Shown piece by piece: positions 47,178 through 60,706 of a stretch of DNA of 64,000 bases. Under the pieces are notes generated by a model. That model searched no databases and was not told the DNA's origin. It saw only the letters and a program-made list of their open reading frames with translations. Each line of letters begins with the position of its first letter. The first letter of the stretch is position 1. The stretch comes from Metallyticus violacea. Its lineage: Eukaryota > Arthropoda > Insecta > Mantodea > Metallyticidae. The translations under genes were made by a program, and so were the position numbers. The stretch is taken from NCBI GenBank assembly GCA_030762175.1, contig CM060846.1, forward strand, positions 309,290,512 through 309,354,511, read 5' to 3'.

Positions 47178-47213
47178 AGTTTGTAATTCCAATAAAATAA
47201 AACATCTTAACAC

Positions 47214-47700
47214 TCCAACGAGGGGGTTGGCTCAGACTAGCTCTTGAGACTTGCACTCGGGAGGTCCCTGGTTCAAGTTCCTTGGATATTTCGTGGTCTT
47301 CCCTGGTCGCTTAGGCAAATGCTTGGATGTAGCTTTATTTTCCACTAATTTTCCGTTCGTCCATTTTATGTCATTGGTTCTGTTACAGGTTTGAAAGTGC
47401 CAGTGCGAGATGGACTGGCGCGGCGCGACGCGACGGTTACTTGCATATTGTATAGATTTCTGTCCCGGCGTCTGGTACGGAAGTAAGGCTTCTGAGGAGC
47501 CCGAAGACCATTAGTTTTGGTGTTTTCCATCTGGAAACATGGTAAAAACCCCATCTATCCGCGCAGTCACCGCCCAGTATCACCCTCTCCTTATCCCTTT
47601 CTCCCGAAGTTACCCTAATTTGGGACGTAGTCATAAACAGCCACCCATGAGAAAAGCTCAAGCACGGAAGTATCCTCTTCTGTCCCACAGAATCCAATCG
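47214..47700 (+). mobile_element. SINE-like family C, better preserved copy
   Basis: It opens with a tRNA-like stretch (GGGGTTGGCTCAGACTAGC, then GAGGTCCCTGGTTCAAGTTC with a B-box). A body follows: GTCGCTTAGGCAAATGCTTG, then GAGATGGACTGGCGCGGCGC and TTTCTGTCCCGGCGTCTGG. It ends near CCCACAGAATCC. The same order is found on the minus strand at 30.47-30.88 kb. No clear target duplication was found, so both edges are approximate. Confidence 0.6.
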
Positions 47701-50700
47701 AGTGCAGTTACGTTATTTACTCGGCAAGAAATTCTTTTTATACTGCAATGTTATGCATCACTCCTTGTTCAAACTTTCCTGTCTTGTAAGTGCAATAAAA
47801 ACCTTTGCGTTTAAAATTAATTAAAATAAATACATGTAAACGATACAAAGTAGAAAAACACAAGCTCTCTTAAATTAGTATTCACTGTGTCTGCCACAAG
47901 AGTGCCGGAAACTTCTTACATTATTACCAAGTGATAACAATTTCCTTTTAGCTTTCGTGTTCTTTAGATGTTTGAAGGTACGTGAGTCTTATGTAGGTCT
48001 TAAAATAAATTCCCTAGAACCTCTTCTTGTACGCTCCATTTATTCTCTATAAACAGAGGAAGCTGTACCACATTTATATAGCTGAAGTGCATTAAAATGT
48101 GAGTAAATATTTTGTTTTAAAAGATATTAACAAAATAGTACAACCTTTTAATTCATTCATCTCGTGCAGTTGTGTTGGCACAAATGAGGCCGAATTTTCA
48201 CAGCAGCAAAAAATAACGCATCTAGTTCTTTTTCTGAATAAGATGTTCTATAGTAGTAAATTTATTTCAAGACTAATAATTGGGACACTGCCGGTTAATT
48301 TAGTATAGTTAATGGATGTACGTTTTGCTTTTTGTATACCTTATTCAATTCTATTTCACAGCCTTCTCGTCAGTTCAGGCTGGCATCTCGAATTTGCTGA
48401 CGAATTTCAGAAGCGAGATAACCAGACATTTCTAATATGAAGATAAGAATTTACCTTTAGCCGATCACTCAATCCTCCCAGATGGCATTCAGTTGCAAAA
48501 GATCTTTATAAACTACGCCATGATAGGACTGAAATAAAACAGACTGTTCATGAACTAGCACATAATGTAGAGAAATCTGACAAAATGGTGTATCTATGGT
48601 CCATGAATAAAAATAACGTAGTTATATGATATAATTTGAAATCATATGCCGATAATTTAGTGTTAAAGCGAAATTGGTTAAACATTTTCATAGAATATCT
48701 TAAAATTTACTTTCTGAGAAAAGAAATTTGGTTTTTAGTAACTCACCTGCAGCGTTGTCAAAATTTAGTTCTATAAAATCCCTAAAATCTTGCATTAATT
48801 ATTTGAAAGTACAGCATTGATTTATCGTATTATGTTGTGCACTGGATAAGGTTTCAAAAATCGTACGTTCTGTTCCTGAGGGATAGATTGTTTATTAACT
48901 TACATATTTTTTATTTTATGATTAGGTATACTCAGACATAAGACATAAAAGTGAAAAGAAAAGCAATCAACAATAATTGACTTGGATAATTATGAGCCAC
49001 TTACTACGCTAAAACATCCGCCCGTTATTGTGTGGTAAAATTTCGAATGACAGCTTCATTAGTTAATGGCGTACTGGTACATTAGAAACTTAAAACCAAA
49101 AGCAGACCGTAGATTCCCTTTTAATCTTTGAAATTATTGTGATATTTCTTTACATTCTGCTTATAAATGCGATGAATGTTTATAATTTCTTACTATTGTA
49201 ATTCTCGCATCGATTTAGCCACATCAACATCATCGTTAGTATTAGTGTTTGATCCTTAAAATGTTCGAATTTTAAATTTAGTTTTAACTACATATATTTT
49301 TTTCGTGTTCGCAATGTAAGTTATCAGATCGACTGGGTTTTGTGTTTGTTACTATGAGTATTACAAGTATTTCCCATTTATAATTACGTTTGATAATAAA
49401 AAACTACATTATCTGAGAGAAAACTAACACAATACACCTGATACCTGATATTACGGGCTTTGTTCTTTTTACTTTATTACTCGGTTTGAAAAGCAAGGAC
49501 GTTTAACAGACATCGTAGGAGCGCTGAGAGTTATGTAAACTAGGTTTTGCTTTCCACTTTGTAAAGGAACTTACAATTGTTTTTCTCTTTATGATTATTG
49601 GCATATTTGCCGTGACAGTGTTCAAATAAAGAAATATTTTCGTTTGTGTTGTGTTTAGATTACAGCTTCTATCTTCAGCTTATGCCAAACTAAGCTGTTT
49701 TTTATTATTGGGTTCATAAAATGCGCTACTGACACTTTCTATGTTGAGTTTTGTGTAAATTCATCAGCCTGATCAATGAGACGATGAAAAATAAGAATTA
49801 CTGAAGAATATTTCTACTTACATTCTACTAGTTGTAACAGTTCATAAATGTGATTTTATGATATCCATAATTAAACAATAGATTAGTAAAAGCAAAATGT
49901 AATAGAGAAAGATAGGTGTTATTTTATTACTTGAAACGAAATTCAGTATAAAATGTAACTGTTGTTTGATGCACATTATTTCCTAAAATTACTGCTTGAT
50001 TACTAGTATAAATAGATTTCAACTAAGCTAAAGTGACACACAACGTTTTTAATTAACTATTGGTCATTTTATAGCGTCACTTTGTAAATATCGTAATACA
50101 CAGTTATCGAATTTAAATAGCAATCTAACTTTTTGATATGCGCATGCGTTAATGGTGATTAATACATGGCGCTTCTGTCTTCTTTAACGTGGTAGTTAGA
50201 ATTACTATGGAAACACATAAAACCCTTCTAAATGTTTGCGTAACACTTTAAAAATCATAAACAGGTTTCTTTATTAATACATTTCAGTATTTTATGATTC
50301 TTGATCTGGAGTTTATTTACCAGAACTATAATAAAATTGCGGGCATGGATTTGAGCTCAGATACGTCAAAAATGGATTAAAGTAGGTACTCTTTAAGATT
50401 TTCAAAATGAAAAATCAGCGGTCTCTATAAAGTAACATGTATTTACAAAACAATACAGTTAAATCAAGCAATAGTAGGCATTCTCTTTTACCATGTTCCT
50501 GATAACAGCTTGCGAACTTCATTCACAACCATGTATGTATCTCCATTATGCGCGTTTGTGTGTAACGTTGCGTGCATTTCCTTCCTTCCGTCTGTCCCTT
50601 ACCTTCTCCCTCACGTGTTATTTTCCCCCATCTCAGAGTTCTTTTCTTTCCCTGCCTAGTCGGGGGTTAAAGAAAGCAGCAAAACTAGGAGCGGAGAAGG

Positions 50701-51361
50701 AATGACGCGGTAGCCGTCGAAATTCGAGCCTTGTTTGCCGCCTCTTGTCGAATTCCCGCCAAAGCAAGCTTCCCCTCCGCACCACGCTGCTCCTTCAGCC
50801 TGCACTCTCTTTTTTAATTTCCTGAACTTTATTCATAGCAGACACATGAATACGCACTGTCAACTCCTTTCATGCTCACCCAATAACAGCTTGGTGAGGT
50901 ATGGTGTGGTGAATGTGTGCAGAGCACAAAGCGGCAAGGCGCCTTCACACCAGTCCACAAACCCCCCCATTCCTTCCTCGCCCACTCATCATTAAGGAGA
51001 TAGAAACAAAATATAATGCACCACTGAGGTAACAATAACATTTCGGCCTCCTGCGAGGTTTGATTTCCGACATCTTTCGGATTATCTTTGCCTCTTCAGA
51101 GACAAAAGAAGCACGGAGGTGGCCATCTTTATCCAGTCACTGTGGGTTCCTGTAGCGTGCATCAGATAAATTCAAATGAAAGGATATGGAAAGAGCTCCA
51201 ATTGTTTGACAGCAAAGAGGCCTATAAATATCTGTGTATTGTAGTCTAATGATAGTAGCCTAGAAATTGTGAAATTAATATTGTAAGGAGGTGTTTTTAC
51301 AGTGGCACCAATAAAATACAAAAAAAAAAAAAAATTAAAACTAACAGGCGCACGGGTCCAA
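47701..51361. other. mostly AT-rich tract, with a GC-rich block at 50.54-51.17 kb
   Basis: 47.7-50.5 kb has no recognised feature. The block 50540-51170 is clearly less AT-rich, with open frames on both strands (50493-50705, 50735-50995, 50829-51041) but no identifiable motif. It could be an old repeat, a promoter-type island or a non-coding exon. A poly(A) run lies at 51320-51334. Confidence 0.4.
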
Positions 51362-52790
51362 GGAACCGTAAGTGCTTTTATGATGCACTTGTTTTATTTT
51401 ATTTAGTGCAAGATATTACATTAGATATTCAAAATAAGATATAAAAATGTATAGTCAACATTAAAAAATGAACAAATAAAAATAGAATAAAATAAGATGT
51501 ACCAAAATTACTTTTAAAATATATTTAAAATGAATATGAAATATAAAGAAATCCGATTATGTACGAGACACAGGTGTATTCAACCAATTATTTTCCTCCC
51601 CAATCCTACCCGGTTATCAGTATTTTCATACCTGAACTGTCTCACTTTTATCAGAAATTTTCCCAATCTCTCCTTTCCTTCTTTGTCTGCCAGCAAAACC
51701 CAGTATGACCTCTTCCTGTATTCGATCCTGTAAAGGAGTGCGGTAGATACTTTTCCCTCCACTCTTAAGGTCTTAACATCCAGCCAGAATATGTGTCCAC
51801 GATTCCCTCTCCTCACAGATGGGACAAATTATCCGTTCATATTCGTCAGTGGTCTTAATCTTATGCCATGCCCCTAGTCTGAGCCATGCGAGCCCCTGTA
51901 GTGAGTTTAGTCCTTGTTTTTAATGTACTCTCCATCATCAATTTCACTTCCATAGAATTCATTTCTCTGTATTGTGCATTTTTCTGCTGCCTATCCATAT
52001 CTATTAAGCAATTCCTAACCTTCCTCCACGCGCTCTTTCTATTCCCCTGCCCCTGGATCTAAAAGGAGTTCATCCCTATTGTTTCTAGTTTCTTTCTTAA
52101 TGTTGATGCCCATATCTTATTTCCTCCCTCCCTCAGCTGTTCATGATAGCACAATGCCGTAATTAAAGTTTGGTTTTCATGAATAATTCGCAGCATATTC
52201 TACTTTATTCTATCCTATTCTAACTCTATTTTACATTCTATGGTCTCGCTGTAGGTCCCAATTTCTCTCTTAATTCAGCCGTTCGCTCTGCCCCTCCCCA
52301 GTCCCAAAATTCCTTTCAGAAAACGTCCTCACTGAATCCAGGTTTACAGTTTATTCCCATTCCCCAATTCCTACCCATATGTCATTGTACATGATAATAG
52401 AGCCTCTAGTCGGTTTCCAGTACATCTACAGGTTATGTCTGAGATTCTGCACCTTTCACCCCGGCATTACGCTTTGTCAAGTCAATGTGCTTCGTCTTTT
52501 CGTTCATCGTAAAAATATTGCCACAGTGTACGAAAGTCTTAACGTTATCTAGCGTCTATCTCCCGCACTTTCATGTCGGCGCCCTGCTACTATCCGATCC
52601 CTTCTTGAAAGTCATTGCTTTTGTCTTATTTACATTAACGGTGAGTAAGTATTCTTTGCAACATCTTCAAAGTCTATCTAGTTCTCTCTGTACGCCATTA
52701 ATCGACATATCAGCGAAGAACAAAGTATCATATCATCCACATACAAAAGAGTGGTATCTTCAAATGTAATCAAAGTTCCAAAATGGAACG
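51362..52790 (-). mobile_element. non-LTR retrotransposon (LINE), 5'-truncated copy
   Basis: The minus strand runs from an RT YVDD block at 52732-52743 through a C-terminal CCHC motif (51776-51826) to a 3' untranslated region. It ends near 51362 in a small AGTGC...GCACT stem-loop. The same 3' end occurs on the plus strand at 59.9-60.7 kb. Sequence 5' of the YVDD block stops abruptly near 52.79 kb, typical of 5' truncation during reverse transcription. There is no poly(A) tail and no clear target duplication. Confidence 0.85.
51580..52780 (-). pseudogene. C-terminal half of a LINE RT polyprotein, frameshifted
   Basis: Read leftwards from 52.78 kb: EDTTLLYVDD (RT catalytic box), then VNKTKAMTFKKGS (the KTKxMxF block that follows YxDD in many LINEs), then a frameshifted middle with little similarity. 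Near 51.9 kb WLRLGAWHKIKTTDEYERI leads into CPICEERESWTHILAGC, a C-x2-C-x7-H-x4-C zinc-knuckle-like motif characteristic of R1/I-type LINE C-termini. A TAA stop follows directly, and the conserved tail (RIEYRKRSYWVLLADKEGKE, then RLGKFLIKVRQFRYENTDNR) lies in another frame ending at 51580. Most relatives have YADD; Val is used here. Dead. Confidence 0.82.
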
Positions 52791-52794
52791 ATTG

Positions 52795-55747
52795 CTCTTA
52801 ATATGACATGCTTGTGACTGTCGAGTATAAACAAGCACTAATATAATCAGGATATAAAATTAAAATAAAATTGGAATACAACTACCAATATGAAGAAAAT
52901 GTTAACATGCAATACAGTGTAATTATGTATATTTATAAGGAACAGTTGGAACAAAACGGTCCGGACGAACGCAGGTGGATTTTGATAATAATATTCCTAC
53001 AAAAACACAGATTTCTTTCACAGTTGCATTTGTTTTCCCAAGATAAGATCATTCATCATTAGGCACCCGATGTGCCTGAATTGGTCGAGGATCATCATGC
53101 ATTGACTAGTATTTGTCTCGGAATACCTTATGTACTCCGATATACGTGGAGGTGACATGCACTGTTGACCGTACACAACAGACATACTACGATGAATTTC
53201 TCGTTCTCCAGCACACAACAGTCAAAAAATGAACCACGCCTCTCTGCTGTTCTTCACTAGAGTTGGACGAATAAAAGTATTGTTAATTTTACTTCAAGCT
53301 CACGAAACAAAACGAGTGAGCAATAATAAACGAACATGCTAACTACTTCTCCATAGATGGGAGTATTGTTAGTTAAAAAGCAATTTTTGTGCGTCAAGAG
53401 TCCTATGCGTGGTAACCCGTTTTTATTTGTTAAGTCCATCAATTAATTGACAGAGATTATTTGCATTGCTATATTATATACAAAAAGGTTACTTAATAGA
53501 ATCCGTCAAACATATAATTATTCTCCAAATAAAAGAATGTATCAACATATCTATTCAATCGACCAAAATCGGTTACGTTCTGTAATGAAAGAAGTATTTA
53601 TCTGCTGTACATGCACGTGAAATACACGAATTTTTTGTATTTACACTTGCTGTATAGATTTTATTCTGTCAATTTCGTAATAGTTATTTTCTATAACAAG
53701 AAATCGGAAATATATAAAGACAAACTTAGATCAAATATGAAACCTTTTGAAAAACGTATTAATGTATCCAAATCCATTTTTTTAAAGTTTTCTGGAATGA
53801 ATTTATATCGACTGTTAGTGAGATAATTTTTGTTAAATGAGAAGTTGCGAACTTCTATCTTGCTCCAATTTGTAGCTTTATATTCACTGGAACATATTTT
53901 GCCTTATCTTTCACTCATTTGAGCTTCGTTTAGTCCCCAAATAGCAAACTTGAAATATCGTTATACTTTTTTCATCGCGTGATTTCGTTTTCTCATTTAT
54001 TAAAAAGCATGTGTCATTTGTACAAAGATATAAATTATGGCATCAAAAGAATTTTGATTATTTACGGTTTATCGAAATTAATTTTTGGAAATTTTAAAAA
54101 TTATATAGGTCATGAAGATGTAATTCTAAATCACAGAATGTAATATTTAAATGCAAATAATAAATACATTTAATTATTTCCTTATTACAGTATTCGCTTA
54201 TCGCATTTATCCATCAGTTCTGTAACACTTGAAACTTCCAATCCCCTTTACTTTCTTTAGACATCTTGAAGAACCGACCGTGTTAAACAAAAGAATGCAG
54301 GGAATAAGATGGGAAGTGACCAATCCTATTAGAATAACTGTGATTTTTTCCCATAAAAATCTTCCAAGGAGGAGGTAAATTATTGCAACACAAAGAAATT
54401 ACATTAAGACGTTTCTGATTATTTTTAAATACAGCATAACATATTTCAGAAAATTAACTTTAATTGTAATGCACGTGTTACGGTTCTGTACATGACATTT
54501 CACACAAGGAGGAGGAAAAAGGAGAAAGGATTGGTTACTGCTGCAGCCGAGTGCAGACATTGCACAAAATAATATATCAGTTCGAACAGAAAAAGCTTAT
54601 ACCACTTGGGTTTTCACAAATGGTAGTGAATTTACTGCACATAGTAAAATAAAAACCTAAAAATATTTCGTACATAGCATAACGTAAAAGAAGTTTAAAC
54701 AAATTAAAAATTGGAAAATATTAACATATCCTTAAAATATGAACATTTTTACGAAATATTATGAATTACGAATATTGAAATTGCACTTACTGAATTCTAT
54801 ACATGCTAAAAACAAAATTTGTGGCATCTCAGTACTCTGCGGTTAACGGTAAAAAGTATTAAATTGCATATTTTTCCACTCCCCGCTTATAAACCCTGGA
54901 TTGGACGCCCTGGATTTTTCTCCAGCAATCCTAGAATTACATTATCTTGAGTTTGACAAATGAAAATTGCAGCGATAAGTAGAGAGCTTATTGTAACACT
55001 CTTTATCATAGTTGGGAATAAATATGAAAATTGCCCTGCTCAGGACTATCCTCGGTTTCGTTTCATTTCCATAACCATTCGATTGCTGTTTTATATATGA
55101 TCAGGAATTTAATTACTATTTATGCTTAAATTATTCTTTCCAAAAATATCTTATGAAGGTTCAAGAACTTCAGACAGTCGTTATTTAAGTTCGGATAGCC
55201 TTCTGAATGTGAATCATTCTCCTTTACACGTGAAAATTGCTTCAAACCTAGTTTGTTGCGTGTTTACTTGTTACATCGCTTCATTTACATTTATGAGACC
55301 AGATAACAATTTATTTCGTTTCAGTAGTTGTATGATGTCCGTACATATAATCACTAAAAGTTACGATTGCTGCATGGAAAGAACAGTGGCATGGGATTAT
55401 ACATCATGTTTGTTTGTAAGATTCACATCACTTACCTAGTAGTCAACGTCGCAGTAAACGCGTCAATAGGGTTATAACATCAGGGATTACTAAGTTAGAT
55501 GTTCAGTAAAGTGGAAGTAACCAATTCAGTTCACCCTCCTGCACAAGACGAAATGAAAGAAAATGACAGCTTTGTTAGCAAGCATTGCATTATTTCATTT
55601 ATCTTTCGCATCACTTTTATGTCAATAACGAGGGCAGACGTTTGCATAGAATAGATTTGTAATGAAGCCGTCGGGAAGATCTCATTAAACCTAAGAGAAA
55701 TATAGCGTTTAACATTTATTTATTAACTTGCGCCACCAAAGAAAACT

Positions 55748-55806
<59 letters not shown>

Positions 55807-58800
55807 TAACAGTAACAATAACAGCAGAAAAGGATAAAACACTAAGAAAAAGTCACACTTGAGATCGCTATATTTCTGACTCGTGGAGTCCTTCTATGGC
55901 AAGATGACAAGTGACGGTGATAAAAGTAAATATTGCGTATCGAAGGTAATGTTATGCATGGAAACAGATGAAACTAGAAATGAGTGTGTGGGGGGAGGGG
56001 ATTAATACATAAGATTTAAACCAGGTGGTATACGCGCTTTATGTAAAAATATAGCTTTCATTTTAAATATATATAACAATTTAATCTCCCGTGTTGAAAT
56101 TAATGAATTGGTTTGCTGGAGGTAATGAGTACTATCACACTGGCACTAAAATATAACGAAATATATAAAATAAGTAAATATATAATAAATAAAAGTGTTA
56201 ATTACAATAAAATACTTGCGAACAAACACGGAAAAGCAACTACAACACCTAAAATGTAAATTCTCTTTAAAATGAAGTCTAACTTCCTCATTTTAAAACA
56301 TCAATTTTGAAAAGCGCTGTAGATAATTTATTGTAGTTATTTATTCCTCTGCTAACGAAAGACACATTTCAAGCATCTGTTCTGTATTTCTTACTACTAA
56401 TTTTAAAACCATAGTCAACCCTTCCGCAATACGTGCAATTCTGTAACCGTTCATCTACCCTGCATATGCTCTAAAATATCTGATTTCAAGAGGTTGCCTC
56501 AAATGGGATCAGCAAATCAAATAAAATAAAAATTAAATGCATTATACCAAAAGAAATGCTGATGAACATATATTACTTAAAAGCATACTTACATTTAATT
56601 TTTGGTTATACCGGGTGTTAATGAAGTACACCTCAATAATTTGAGGGATTGTTGAGGGATCTTACATAGGCAATTTGAGGTAGGGAATCCAGGGTTCGCG
56701 AAGAAAATATCGGAGTTATACTGTGATAAAGAAGTTGAAATTAGATGCTAATAGGTCAGTGTTAAATTGAAATGGGATAAACCTTTTAATTAAAACGACT
56801 TCAAATTGCCTTGTGAACGGGAAAATTCCGATTTTAATAGATAGGTATAAGAATTTTTAAGATTTAGTGCTATAAAATCTCGCAAATCTCCGACTAATTG
56901 TAGGACAGTACTGCACTGAACAATGATTAACTGATACTTCGTGTTATGTAACTTCGGGTTCTGCGGCAGAGTTTTTTTTTTGTTCATTTTATAATGAAGT
57001 GTGTTCATACATAAAATGTAAATGCACCAAAACAGTGAACAATGACATTCAACTCGATGACAATGATCCACTTTACTTAACGCCATTATAATGCATTATT
57101 GTCCATTATTTTGTTATTTAGAATGCAAGTTTCATTATAGTCAATGACCAAATGGTCCTTTAGAAACCAAATTAAAAGAATTCGCCCTTCATTAGAGGTA
57201 ATTATAAATATAAGATAACATATTCAAAAATATTCCGTAAAAATAGCTAAAATAATTAAAACTAAGATATTGCTATTTGTAAACTTATATATATATATAT
57301 ATTTCTTTTCTTCATCTATAACATTACTTTGAAATGGAGTATTTAATAGCTTGTTTAAAAATCCAAATATGGGTAATTTTAAATATATAAATTATTGTAA
57401 TTCGTGTATTTATCACACTCGTTTGCTCTCTAAGTAATACATTTATTACTAATATTGGCAAAAGATATTTTATGGTAATAAAACTATACTTATTGTGATG
57501 CACTATCATTGCTTTCTGGTGTAATTTACATTACTGCCATTTTATGACTGCAGACTAAAATGAGCGTATAGATAATAACACCAATCCCTTGTTTTCGGAA
57601 ACGCAGGTTCATAAGGATAAGAAGGCAGAAAGCAGTGCACTTCCTACTGTGATATATAGAATTCCTCTTTATTATTTGTGTGTCCCAGGCCATGAATGAC
57701 CAAGGGGACACAAGTGGTACCTCTCAGTGAAGTGAAACATTTAAAACAATTTCTCTGTCCTTACAATTAAGTGAATTATTGCTAGTCTCAGTAGTCCTTC
57801 ATTACCGTAAGGTCTAGTTCTCGAATGATGCGGTAATTTTCTCCTTTTGGAGCTGTGTAATTGTTTGCATGTATTGATTGAATTATTACAAAAGTTGAGC
57901 TATTACACCACCACACCTAGATTGGGACAAACAGCAAGTAAAATACATGAACTCGGTACAGTCTGAATGCCAGGATACAATATATTTCCACATTTTACTT
58001 AATGTATTCCCTGTAAAATGTGCATAGAACCCATATATTATTTTGAAATATACTTGTTATTTTCTTTGCATGCTCTTTTTTACTTAGCACAACAGAAACT
58101 TATTTTTGGCCTGCGTGTGCAGCTGAGCCTAGCGCGAGCTGGGTCAAGGTAACGCCAGTCTCTTGTCATAAGCAATTCTCTCGGCGATAGGTGCACGTAT
58201 TCTGTCGCAGTTTATTGACACAATAGCAAATATTGTTTATATTTACTTTATTATAACCCAGTGACGGTTTTGCATATCTCAGTGTTTATTGTTGAGCCAG
58301 TTTTATTAATTAGAGTGTGTTAGTGAAGAATTTTTTACTGTAGTATTGAATTGAAATTTTATCACTACAACGGAGAAGAAAAAGAGTCTACAGGAATAAT
58401 CCCCATACTCCATACTGCAGTGAATTTAAAGAAAATATCAGTGCAAAATTAAATACATTATGAAACCACAACTGTTATACGGGAGTAAAATTTCATTCAA
58501 ATAGGTCAGAAATGTTCCGACTGCAGACAGACACAACTTTGAACCACAAGAAAGTACTTTAAATAGAAATATTGATATGTGCATGCTATCATTGCTCAAA
58601 GTTGTGCGAGTAGAAATGCAAGGGACATTCGTCCATCGACGGAATCGGCTACTGGCGAGATCTTGCTATCCCGCGGACGTAGGCCAAAAATAGCTTTGTA
58701 CGAAGTTTGTCCTAAAAGTCCATGAAAATCAAAAGGGGCCAGCACTAGATTGTTTTAAGCATTACCGTGGCAATGAAGTGATTGTTGAGGGGGCTTAGTC

Positions 58801-58929
58801 TGTTTTTGGGGGTCCTTTTCCTTGCTCAAATTTGTAAACAAGCTATCAAAAAGGAAAGGAGAAACACGAATTGCTTATATTATTAAAATATTAATTTTTA
58901 AAAGGGGCAGCGCTCACAGAAACTAAGCA
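52795..58929. other. AT-rich tract, no recognised gene
   Basis: Six kilobases with only short frames (the longest, 55122-55439, shows no family motif), an (AT)n microsatellite at 55750-55801 and a small one at 57286-57302. A possible transposon terminus, CCGGGTGTTAATGAAGTACA near 56612, has no partner that I could find. Confidence 0.4.
55750..55801. repeat. (AT)n microsatellite
   Basis: About 25 uninterrupted AT units. Confidence 0.95.
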
Positions 58930-59870
58930 AAAGATGGACAAATATTATAACGAATCTGCACATTCGCTTAGAATTGTGTATATATGGTTTAATGGGTTTA
59001 TATGTAGCCGAACGAGCACAAGCGACGCGGACCGTTCCGGACGACCAGTTGAGGTAATGCCATTTGAAATTACTGAAAATATCCGCAGGTTGGTTAGTAA
59101 TTGAAGGGGGCCGGAGATTGCAGAATTTGGGGGCATTTCTGGAAATCGGGTGCATAATATCTTGTACAACCGTGTGCAAATGAAAATGGTACAGCGAAGT
59201 GGTTACCACGTTTGCTATCGATTGAAAAGAAAAGAGAACGAGTTGCCACTTCTGAGTAGAATTTGGAGCTGTTTAAACGGAATCCAAGTAAATTTGTGAA
59301 GGTAAGAAACATGGGTCTACCCCCACACGATGGAAACAATGAAATAGTCGAAACAGAGGGTTATAACAGGAGATAGCGATCCGGTGTAGGCAAAAGCAAT
59401 CCCCTCAGCAGGAAAAGTAATGACGTAATTTTAATATACTTTTTGAAAAAGGACAAAAGCATAACCGATGGTCACAACGTTATGCTACTGGAGCAATTGA
59501 ATAACGCAATCAGGAAGAATTGTCATCTTTTGCCTAAGGGAAAGTCCTACTCCATCATAATAACGCGCCAGTAAACAAGTCTCCGATTGCGACGACCTCA
59601 AAATTATTGAATTTCATATATGAAATCATTCCTCACCCAACACAGCCTCCGCATTTGGCTCCCTCTTAACATTTCCCGTTAACCTATGTAAAGAAATGTC
59701 TAGCAAGAAACAAATTTGCACCAAATGAAGAGTTTCTCTAGAAATTAAGATGCGTATTTACAGAGCTGAAGAAATCGCAATTTATGAAGTAGGAAATTAG
59801 AAAACCCTGGCAAATGTGTATAGATGTGAAAGAAGATTCCTCAAAAATAAAACTATATTTTTCAAACAAT
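58930..59870 (+). pseudogene. degraded mariner transposase
   Basis: The plus strand reads SRTSTSDADRSGRPVEV near 59.01 kb and EIAEFGGISGNRVHNILYN near 59.12 kb. SAGKVM follows near 59.40 kb, then HHNNAPVNKS near 59.56 kb, IIPHPTQPPHLAPS near 59.63 kb, and KCLARNKFAPNEEFL with VFTELKKSQF near the end. The FWDxxGV box after SAGKVM is deleted, the HDNA Asp is Asn, and the third Asp (PSD) is a stop codon, so nothing catalytic remains. It resembles the mariner at 4.3-5.3 kb (shared GAACGAGCACAAG and GGCATTTCT words). No termini were found; the right side runs directly into the LINE at 59.9 kb. Confidence 0.85.
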
Positions 59871-59904
59871 TTATCTTTTCTTTATTCTTAATGGGCTACC
59901 AAAT

Positions 59905-60706
59905 AGCTCTTATTAAATTTTAATCAGGGTATCGTGTTATCATGAACAACTGAGGATTGGCAGGAAACGAAACATGGGCATTCAAATTGAGAAAGGGACT
60001 AGAAACAATAGAGGGGAACAGAAAGAGAGCATGGAGGAAGGTTAGGAATTCACTTAAGGGATATGGATAGGAAACAGACAATTGCGCAGTGCAAGCAGAC
60101 AATTTCACTATTAGTACAATTTGAGCTGAAATGGAAATGCTGGATGGAGCAGCACATAAAAACAGGAACTAAACTCACTAGACGGGGCTCGAATGGCCCA
60201 GACTAGGGGCATGGCATAAGATTAAGACCACTGACGAATATGAGCGGATAATTTGTCCCATCTGTGAGGAGAGGGAATCGTGGACACATATTCTGGCTGG
60301 ATGTTAAGACCTTAAGAGTGCAGGGATCCTTTACAGGATCGAATACAGGAAGAGGTCATACTGGGTTTTGCTGGCAGGCAAGGAAGGAAAGGAGAGATTG
60401 GGAAAATTTCTGATAAAAATGAGACAGTTCAGGTATGAAAATACTGATAACCGGGTAGGACTGGGGAGGAAACAAATTGGTTGAATACACCTGTGTCTTG
60501 TGCATAATCGGATTTCTTTATATTTTATATTCATTTTAAATATATTTTGAAAGCTTTTTTGGTGCATCTTATTTTATTTTATTTTTATTTCGTTGTTTAT
60601 GTTCATTTCTCTCTGAATACGTATATTTCATATCTTATTGTGACTATCTAATGTAATATCTTTCGCTAAATCTAACATACCTAGTGCACCATAAAAGCAC
60701 GTGCGG
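59905..60706 (+). mobile_element. non-LTR retrotransposon (LINE), short 5'-truncated copy
   Basis: Colinear with the minus strand of 51.36-52.2 kb. It starts near TTTAATCAGGGTATCGTG and has the CCHC motif at 60254-60304. The tail ORF ends GLGRKQIG at 60480, and the 3' end reads AGTGCACCATAAAAGCACGT at about 60704. The RT domain is absent. Relative to the other copy it lacks about 20 bp just after the CCHC motif. The same TAA directly after the last Cys is present in both copies. Confidence 0.85.

Noticed and set aside
51062..51110. Hammerhead-like CTGAAGA...GAAA on the minus strand
   Set aside because: Stem II would have only about two base pairs, and no closing stem III with the expected cleavage-site context could be found.
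51320..51334. Poly(A) run as the tail of the LINE at 51.4 kb
   Set aside because: The LINE is on the minus strand, so its tail would appear as poly(T) on the plus strand; the run lies outside and in the wrong orientation.
56612..56700. Possible transposon end CCGGGTGTTAATGAAGTACA
   Set aside because: No matching inverted end found in the next kilobase.
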